DNA of 64,000 bases, taken from the NCBI GenBank assembly GCA_036346205.1, contig JARFJB010000821.1, forward strand, positions 9,003,222 through 9,067,221, read 5' to 3'. This document shows positions 55,995-64,000 of the stretch, in pieces (the first letter of the stretch is position 1; each line of letters begins with the position of its first letter). Under the pieces are notes generated by a model, which saw only the letters and a program-made list of their open reading frames with translations, was not told where the DNA came from and did not search any database. A program made the position numbers and the translations under genes. The stretch is from Vesta saturnalis (lineage: Eukaryota > Arthropoda > Insecta > Coleoptera > Lampyridae).

Positions 55995-57400
55995 TTAACC
56001 CTCTAGTGCCTCACTCCGCCTAGAGGCGGGTTATATTTCATCCCATTTAAAACAGCTGTACACTAATATTTTATAATTAAATACCCAAGGTTGCCTGGAG
56101 GCTCTTTCCTTTTAACCATATGTAACATGTGTAGGTATGAGACCGAACACGCCTCCTTCACAAGTTTAGTTAAGCGGCAAACTTGAGGGAGGACAGTAGT
56201 GTAAATTATTGCAAGTTTTTAAAAATTACGAAAACATAGTTGTAGTGCTCAGAACTGAAAATAAAAATTATTGGTAAGGTTGTTGTTTATTATGTTACGA
56301 AAAAGTGTTTGAAAACCAAATTTGCTTAGGTAATAAAAAGTAGTACGTACCAAATAGCACTCGCCGCCTTGAGGCGGACATGTACAGGCAAGTATAAATG
56401 TTTGGCACTTTATTTGTTATTTGCGTTGATTACTGGGATCGATTTAGGTATCATGTATTATCTATAATTCTAAGTATGAATCGGAACGAGAAACGTAAAC
56501 GTGATATTTTAAAATTATCCGAAGAAGATGTTTATGGATTATTAGATTCAATTGACTCCAGTGAACTGAACACTGGCACTGAAGAGGATAACTTAGACGA
56601 TAGCGATGCAGAAATTGATTACAACTACAATACCGACAATTTGAATTCATCTTTTGTACGAAATGAGCATGTGGAAACTGTTCAAACTTGTTGAGCCATG
56701 TCTGATTCAGCATTAGAAGAAGGTATTGAGGGTGCTCTAAGTGATGGTCAAATATGCAAATGATTGTCCCGACAGAGCCTTCGCTTGAGGCTGAAATACC
56801 GTCAACATCTTTTCACAATCATTCACATACTCCAAATATTGCCTAAGTTAGTGAACTACCCTCCAATCAGTGTACTGACCTTTCATTACGCTTTACCACA
56901 TTTGTAAGACCTTCTGATGAAATAGATTCTAATAGTTCACAATTTAAAATAATATAATATAATAATATTCAACGTACAACAAGTTCAATTTAAAGGAATT
57001 GAAGAACTACCTGAGCGCCTTTATGAACTAAAAACCCCTTATGACTGTTTAAAATACTTCGCACATAACGATTTATTCTAGCTTATGACAAGAATTCGGT
57101 TCGAAGAAATAGGTCGTTATTTACACTTTAATGACAACACAAAAACGTTGCCAAAAGATCATTTTGATCCAATATTCAAGATTCGACCAATAATAGATTA
57201 TATGAATAAAAAGTTTCAATCGGTGCCAATGAGGCACTGATGTGTGGATGAACAAATGTGCTGCACGAAAATAGTTTCACACTTGCGTCAGTACATGCCT
57301 AAGAAATCGCGTAAGTGGGGTATGGAACTATTTGTCCTATGCGATTCTTATGGTTACACTTATGGTTTGAAGAGGGTATCTTTCATTAAATTTACATTTC
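55995..57400 (+). mobile_element. piggyBac-like element, copy 1, 3'-truncated
   Basis: TTAA at 55995-55998 is followed by CCCTCTAGTGCCTCACTCCG, the expected start of a piggyBac terminus. A palindrome CCGCCTAGAGGCGG lies at 56016-56029 and a related CCGCCTTGAGGCGG at 56364-56377, probably subterminal transposase sites. The transposase stops near 57380 and no right end is seen. Confidence 0.8.
56398..57385 (+). pseudogene. piggyBac transposase, copy 1
   Basis: Probable start MNRNEKRKRDILKLSEEDVY (56476), an acidic N-terminal region with EEDNLDDSDAEIDYNYN, a TGA after HVETVQTC, then SDSALEEGIEGALSDGQ, a frameshift to MIVPTEPSLEAEIPSTSF, further breaks, and the start of the DDE_Tnp_1_7 domain in PYDCLKYFAHNDLF, MTRIRFEEIGRYLHFNDNTK, FKIRPIIDYMNKKFQSVPM, VDEQMCC (first catalytic Asp region) and QYMPKKSRKWGMELFVLCDS to YGYTYG. 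The rest of the nuclease is absent. The TGA and the first frameshift are shared with copy 2, so they predate the duplication. Confidence 0.85.
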
Positions 57401-58100
57401 ACCTATTACAAGGTCTACACATTATTATTACATATATGAATATAAAACATGTTAAATTTATTTGTTTATGACACATTCTTACACTTAATTTTCAATACAT
57501 TTCTATTTAACCTTTCAAGCATATTATTATCTCCTAAACCCACATTTTTTTCCATATTATGTATCTACGCTAAAGATTACAAAGTTTACACCTGCTTATT
57601 TTTATTTATTAACTCCAAGCTGCGTCATTTTTCTATTCACTTCAAACAGATCTAAATCTAGTTTTAATTCTTTTGTTTTGTTGAATAGTTCTTTAAGAGT
57701 CCTCTTTCTCTCGTCAATACTCTTAATACTTTTTCTATACTTTCTCTTCTTATCGTGCGTACTACTTTTGTCAGTTGCGCTAAGAAAAAGTTTACTGAAT
57801 CGTGCGCACCAAAAGAAGCCTTTTATTACAAATCTGCATCCTGTAAAACCTCGTACCTAGACAATTTGGCATTTCTCAGAAATGTAATATGATACCCCTG
57901 CAGGTCAATAATCTTTGACTTTGAAAATTCTATTTTTAGATTTATAAGAATATATGAATTTACTTGGTGTCATACGGCTAACAAATCATATATACAACTT
58001 ACTGCTCGCCGGTTGTACAAGGACCGGTTTCAAATAGAGTCTTTTCAGAGCGAAGGCTGTTCGACGAAGTTGATAGAAACTTGCGTCATAACAAAAACAT
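57400..58100. other. Unassigned; possible coiled-coil fragment on minus strand
   Basis: At about 57800-57640 the minus strand reads DKKRKYRKSIKSIDERKRTL then KELFNKTKELKLDLDLF, a charged helical stretch like the coiled coil that follows THAP domains, but its orientation is opposite to the THAP remnant at 58130. Low confidence. Confidence 0.3.
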
Positions 58101-58129
58101 CTAATAAAAACTTAGGCCCTGGAAAGTAT

Positions 58130-58335
58130 ATCCATGGCTGCATAGTTTCGAACTGTACGAACAAATTTTATTTTCCAGTAACTGACTGCACTTATAAAAT
58201 AAATCATTTTTAAATTTCCTTCCAAAAACATAAAACGAAGACATGAATGGTTTAAAATTTTAAATATAGAATTTACCGACATACAAATATTCATATGCGA
58301 AGACCATTTTGAAAAAGTCTATTTTCAGATACATT
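58130..58335 (+). pseudogene. THAP-domain fragment
   Basis: The plus strand gives HGCIVSNCTNKFYFPVTDC and KINHF, then a stop; shifting by one base in a T run leads to KFPSKNIKRRHEWFKILNIE and FTDIQIFICEDHFEKVYF. The C-x4-C pair, the FP, the HEW and the C-x2-H of CEDHF are the C2CH signature of THAP zinc fingers, which bind DNA in P-element transposases and related proteins. No start codon in frame precedes it. Origin (P element or host gene) not resolved. Confidence 0.7.
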
Positions 58336-58376
58336 TAAAAACGACTATTAAAATATGCAGTACCTAGCTTTTGAGG

Positions 58377-58904
58377 TCTGATAAGGTTCACAATTTTAAA
58401 TAGACGTCACAATCGATGTTTGGCCTCCAGACCTCATTTCGAGCAAGAAGTTTCATTCTAACTGTACCTCTATATGTTACTCATATAGTAATTCTAAAAC
58501 CTTACTTTTAAATCATAGGGTATAATAATTTGATTTCCCAAAATAAGCAATTATTTTTGACAGACAATTCCGATTTCTTTGAAAAATATGGTTTAGTACT
58601 TGGTTAGGATTTTTATTTGGCCAACATCTTGTTATTAAATCGCCAACTTTATTCAGTACTTTGTCTTGTTTAGTGCTTCTGACAATGTTTTAATGGTAAT
58701 TCATAAAATGTTGAAAATGACTAAATCGGTTCACTAATGAAATATTTTCCCGGAAATCTGGACCATGTGTTTGCATGAGCTAAATAGATAGTTCAACTGG
58801 CCACTTCTGCAAACGTGATGCTGTTAGAATCGATATATTGGTTTTTGATTCAAATATCGCTTTGGTAGGCTGATTATCTGTTACCAACATGAATTTCCTG
58901 CCAT

Positions 58905-58906
<2 letters not shown>
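58377..58906 (-). pseudogene. Gypsy RNase H end, duplicated copy
   Basis: The minus strand repeats GRKFMLVTDNQPTKAIFESK and SRLQKWPVELSI (58905-58790). Only the part 5' of integrase is duplicated; the integrase core itself is not. Confidence 0.85.

Positions 58907-58962
<56 letters not shown>
58907..58962 (+). repeat. (TA)n tract, copy 2
   Basis: Counterpart of 52096-52150. Confidence 0.95.
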
Positions 58963-59467
<505 letters not shown>

Positions 59468-59689
59468 GGTGTCTCAGAAACATGTTGCCAAACTTTAGGG
59501 TTATAAAGGCCGATGAATTAAGTACTTTTGCCTTATAAACGTGTAAACGTATGTCCGAAATGAGTCGTTAAGGCACTAGACGAAGAAGTGTTAAAAATTG
59601 CAGAATGTTCGCATTTACGACTTTTGTATTTTTAATATTTATTAAATAAGAAAAAAATAAAACATTATATTAGTCGGCTGGCCAGTTAA

Positions 59690-60530
59690 CAGGTCCACCT
59701 CGTCCAATCCACCTCTCAGGAAATTGTAAAGTTAGGTGGTCCCGCACGTTGCGAGTAAAATGCGCCGGGCTCCGTCGTGCTGATACTCTTTCTACGACGA
59801 ATGTCCAATGGAACATTTTCAAGCAACTCAGGGAGAACTTCTTGTAGGAATGTTAGGTAGATTTGACCATTTAAACGTGGAGGTAGTAGGTACGGTCCAA
59901 TAATATGATCTCCTACTATGCCAGCCCACACGTTAATAGAGAACTGATACTGGTTAGACTTCTGAAATGTTCCATGAGGATTTTGGTTGCTCCAAATGTG
60001 ACTATTACGGCTATTGAAGTAACCTTCTCTAGTAAAGCAAGCTTCATCGCTAAATAGAATAACTGAGCTAAAATCGAACTGTCGAGCGCATTTTTCCAAA
60101 TACCAGCGACAAAAGTTTACTCTTGGACCGTAATCCCGTTGGGTCAAACTGTGTACTTTTGAAGATGATAAGGGTATAGCAATTGTTCATGAAGTACACG
60201 CCATACTGATGCCCTTGTATTTCCAGTTTGATTTGCTATTGCTCGCACACTAGTGGAGGGTTTTCCTTCCACTCGCCGCAATACTTCTTCTTCCATCTCC
60301 ACCGAACGAGCCGTTCTTTGCTGACCCGTACCTCCATTTCGTTTAAAATTTCCTTTTCTCTTAAACGAAGGTGTAATGAAACGAATAATCTGCGAGATGG
60401 ATGGCGACGATTGGGAAACCGACCAGCGTAGATCCGTGCAGCTTCCTGCTATTGCATCTTGCTTCTCCATAAATCAGATGCATATCAGCCATTTCCTCAA
60501 AACTAAAATGTTCCATAGTAAAGAATTCTT
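59690..60530 (-). pseudogene. Mariner transposase, copy 2
   Basis: Same motifs as copy 1 with fewer breaks: the HTH part STSVRAIANQTGNTRASVWR is in frame with FKRNGGTGQQRTARS (60470-60144), followed by a frameshift before RVNFCRWYLEKCARQFDFSS. The second Asp block keeps more bases than copy 1 but has indels. The third Asp block is missing, as in copy 1. Confidence 0.85.
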
Positions 60531-60639
60531 CTTTACTTAAATTATCACTTTAAAATAACTACTATTTGAAATTTACAAAATCAAAGTGACATTCAAAATT
60601 TGAACAATTTTTGATAATTGAAGAAAAGTTCTTTGCTAT

Positions 60640-60857
60640 GAAACATTTCAGTTTTGAGGAAATGGAAAAGGAAATTTTAAACCAAATGTAGGTACAAGTC
60701 AGCAAAGAACGACTCGATCAATGGAGATGGAAGAAAAACAAAATTTAAAAAGCTTATCAATGAAGCTTGTTTTACTAGAGACAGTTACTTCAAAGACCGC
60801 AATACTCATATTTGGAGCAACCAAAATCGTGTCGATGGCCGCAATTTTGAACAACTA
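60640..60857 (+). pseudogene. Inverted transposase remnant, copy 2
   Basis: Counterpart of 53803-54033: MKHFSFEEMEKEILNQM-like start, then GTSQQRTTRSMEMEEK in another frame. Confidence 0.75.
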
Positions 60858-61055
60858 ATATAATGTTTTATTGTTTTTCTTATTTAATAAATATTAAAAA
60901 TACAAAAGTCGTAAATGCGAACATTCTGCAATTTTTAACACTTCTTCGTCTAGTGCCTTAACGACTCATTTCCGGACATACGTTTATAAGGCAAAAGTAC
61001 TTAATTCATCGGCCTTTATAACCCCTAAAGTTTGGCAACATGTTTCTGAGACACC

Positions 61056-61060
<5 letters not shown>

Positions 61061-61114
<54 letters not shown>
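61061..61114 (+). repeat. (TA)n tract, copy 2
   Basis: Counterpart of 54234-54285. Confidence 0.95.
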
Positions 61115-61116
<2 letters not shown>

Positions 61117-61121
<5 letters not shown>

Positions 61122-61470
61122 TTGTGAAATTTCCATACAGCAACCATGATGGCTAAAGCTTCTTTTGGGTATGTGTATAATTTCGTTGATTTTCGGATAA
61201 CGTGCTAGAGCAAAACACTCCTGTCCATCGATGATGTGATTCTTGACTGTTCCGGTTCCATATGGTGACGCATCAGATGCATAACAATTTGTTTCCGTCG
61301 GTCAAAATGTATCAAAGCAGCGTTGTTTATCAACAGTTCTTTACAATTATTAAAGGCAACTTTGCATTCAGGTGATTATATAAAAACCCCATTTTTCTTT
61401 TCCAGATCATATCAGGTACATGACACTAAATTGATGATCATATTAGATGTTTCTTAATAAATGAGGATTT
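61117..61470 (-). pseudogene. Gypsy RNase H N-terminal half, copy 2
   Basis: The minus strand repeats ETNCYASDASPYGTGTVKNH; the KEALA stretch is frameshifted by an extra T at about 61165 (CTTCTTTTGGG against CTTCTTTGGG in copy 1). Confidence 0.8.
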
Positions 61471-62816
61471 TTCCAATGCCAGGGCTTTCCTGTTAAATAT
61501 AATATATACCAAAATGTACAAAGTACTTGGAGACCGTGTGCAGGGTACAAAATTAAGATACGACATGTATCAGAACGCAGAAAAACGGAAATGAACTCCG
61601 AATCTCCTTGCGTATTAAAAAAAATTGATGTGTCTAAATACTAATTACGGACGATAAAAATATCTACACGGAGATTCGTAATTATGTACACTAAAGAGAA
61701 AATATCGACATATACCCATATTTAATTATTGAGAGAAAAAACCAATACCAACGTAATGTAAATATAATTACCAATAAGACAAATTCAAAACTTAAATTAA
61801 GGTAACGATAGCCAAGAATTGGCACGTTACACATATTTTCTAACTCACCATATTTTCATTTCTTTCCTAAAATAAAATAAACATATTTTTCCTTACAATA
61901 TTTACTGCTGTGTGGTGATTGAATTGATACCACTTGATGTTTATCAAAAATACATGAGCAATAAAATGTAACGTCTATATTAATAAATATGTACTAATAA
62001 GACATTACATTTACTAAATAAATACCTACCAGTCATTTTGAATAAATACTTCAAAAAAATCACAAAGTCTGGTAACGGTAACAAAACAAGCTTACGATTG
62101 AACGACCATCTGTCGGAGATTTCAAGAACATTACCCATATAATTTAATAATATAAATTTTTCCCCTAGATGGCTGTACTACATTAATATTTATGAGGTTG
62201 TATTGGTGAAATACCGCACCGCAACAGTAATACGATTTTTGAGAAGTGTGGTCATGGAGAAATTAAAAAAGGGAGAGGGTCCAAAACATATATGCTAGTT
62301 GTCATACCGTTTTAGCTTCTGCGCAAGATTATACGCGCATGGGGGCGCTAGAATAGGCAGAACTAAAACGACAGTCACGTCCACCAGCAACCCGCACACA
62401 CGATGCATAGCATTTCCCTTTCGTTCCGTTCGCCGTTCGGCTTAGACGATTAACATCAACCGGCCGTCATTAACATTTTTATAAAATTAAATAAATTATA
62501 CACCTATGCATTTTGGCCTATCCCGATATCATAATAATTTGTGATAAATTATTAATGATTCCATTAAATAGGTAAGAATATCCTATTAATTATAAAAATA
62601 ATAATTTTTAAAGCTAATCTAACCTCACGATTATCAAATTACTTTTGAACTTATTCGTTCATAACAAAAACTTATAATAACTCACAATGAACTATTTTCA
62701 AACAAGCCCCTAGATCTGACTCATAGCTGAAATAAAAAATTTACAGAAAAGTGATTAACTGAAAAACTAAAAAGATACCTCAGCCTTTCTTTTATTATTA
62801 TACATATGTATAAGAT
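61471..62816. other. Non-coding part of duplicated block, copy 2
   Basis: Counterpart of 54640-55994. Near-identical except at about 61750-62060. Confidence 0.5.
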
Positions 62817-64000
62817 TTAACCCTCTAGTGCCTCACTCCGCCTAGAGGCGGGTTATATTTCATCCCATTTAAAACAGCTGTACACTAATATTTTATAATT
62901 AAATACCCAAGGTTGCCTGGAGGCTCTTTCCTTTTAACCATATGTAACATGTGTAGGTATGAGACCGAACACGCCTCCTTCACAAGTTTAGTTAAGCGGC
63001 AAACTTGAGGGAGGACAGTAGTGTAAATTATTGCAAGTTTTTAAAAATTACGAAAACATAGTTGTAGTGCTCAGAACTGAAAATAAAAATTATTGGTAAG
63101 GTTGTTGTTTATTATGTTACGAAAAAGTGTTTGAAAACCAAATTTGCTTAGGTAATAAAAAGTAGTACGTACCAAATAGCACTCGCCGCCTTGAGGCGGA
63201 CATGTACAGGCAAGTATAAATGTTTGGCACTTTATTTGTTATTTGCGTTGATTACTGGGATCGATTTAGGTATCATGTATTATCTATAATTCTAAGTATG
63301 AATCGGAACGAGAAACGTAAACGTGATATTTTAAAATTATCAGAAGGAAATGTGTATGGATTATTAGATTCAATTGACTCCGATGAGCTGAATACCGACA
63401 CTGAAGAGGATAACTTAGACGATAGCGATGCAGAAATTGATTATGACTACAATAACGACAATTTGAATTCATCTTCTGTACGAAATGCGCATGTGGAAAC
63501 TGTTCAAACTTGTTGAGCCATGTTTGATTCAGCATTAGAGGAAGGTATTGAGGGTGCTCTAAGTGATGGTCCGATATGCAAATCATCGTCCCGACAGAGC
63601 CTTCGCTTGAGGCTGAAATACCGTCAACTTCCTTTGACAATAATTCACATACTCCAAATATTGCCGGAGTTACTGAACCACCCTCCAATCAGTGTACTGA
63701 CCTTCCATCACGTCTCACCACATTTGAAGGATCTTCTGACGAAATAGATTCTAATAGTTCACAATTTAAAATAATATAATATAATAATATTCAACGTAAA
63801 ACAAGTTCAATTTAAAGGAAGTGAAGAACTACCTGAGCGCCTTTATGAACTAAAAACCCCTTATGACTGTTTAAAATACTTCGCACATAACGATTTATTC
63901 TAGCTTATGACAAGAATTCGGTTCGACGAAATAGGTCGTTATTTACACTTTAATGACAACACAAAAACGTTGGCAAAAGATCATTTTGATCCTGTATTCA
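62817..64000 (+). mobile_element. piggyBac-like element, copy 2, cut by window end
   Basis: TTAA at 62817-62820, then CCCTCTAGTGCC; palindromes at about 62838 and 63186. The transposase (from 63298) shares the TGA after HVETVQTC with copy 1 but lacks two of its later stops: ICKSSSRQ here against ICK-stop there, and TPNIAGVTEPP against TPNIA-stop. The DDE domain start MTRIRFDEIGRYLHFNDNTK is visible before the window ends. Confidence 0.85.

Overview
This is a gene-poor, AT-rich stretch of an animal genome, almost certainly an insect, built nearly entirely of decayed transposable elements and satellite DNA. I recognise no intact host gene, no true tRNA or rRNA gene, no CRISPR array and no bacterial-type operon. 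The insect assignment is an inference from the mixture of elements: mariner transposases with an insect-type DUF4817 N-terminal domain, a Jockey-type LINE, Penelope-like elements (PLEs), Gypsy elements, PIF/Harbinger and piggyBac. I would guess a beetle or another large, repeat-rich insect genome, without certainty. Every coding region listed carries stops or frameshifts, so all are called pseudogenes.

Layout. 1-5.3 kb: a long-TIR mariner with a second long-TIR mariner nested in it. 5.3-12 kb: degraded mariner-superfamily copies and a three-unit degenerate repeat. 12.5-16.6 kb: a Jockey-like LINE on the minus strand that appears to sit inside an older copy of the same family. 17.0-21.35 kb: two 5'-truncated PLE copies head to head, giving about 650-bp inverted ends, with a 1.4-kb insertion. 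23.0-25.4 kb: a seven-copy tandem array of about 343 bp whose unit carries MITE-like termini. 25.36-29.41 kb: a Gypsy LTR element on the minus strand whose middle is replaced by a hexanucleotide repeat. 29.4-31.4 kb: about 1.7 kb of (ACAGAC)n. 33.7-41.5 kb: GT/CA and TA satellite blocks with mariner scraps. 42.2-44.3 kb: a PIF/Harbinger element with an intron that contains an antisense Myb/SANT(MADF)-like gene. 44.7-45.9 kb: a third PLE copy. 46.2-49.1 kb: a second LINE type, interrupted by a short PLE of another family (47147-47986) with a 13-bp target-site duplication. 49.6-58.4 kb: a mariner, a Gypsy pol interrupted by another mariner, a piggyBac and a THAP-domain fragment. From about 58377 to the window end, the block starting near 51566 is repeated in direct orientation with an offset of about 6.81-6.82 kb.

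How it fits together: the window is a record of nested insertions. The most interesting signals are in the PLEs. Two unrelated PLE families carry a hammerhead-ribozyme-like core in their terminal repeats. The shorter element also has a tRNA-like module with A- and B-box sequences in both inverted repeats, and one of its two repeats has lost exactly the ribozyme hairpin. Other points worth checking are the antisense gene in the Harbinger intron, the palindromic mariner, the satellite unit that shares sequence with an LTR, and the 6.8-kb direct duplication, which may be real or an assembly artefact.
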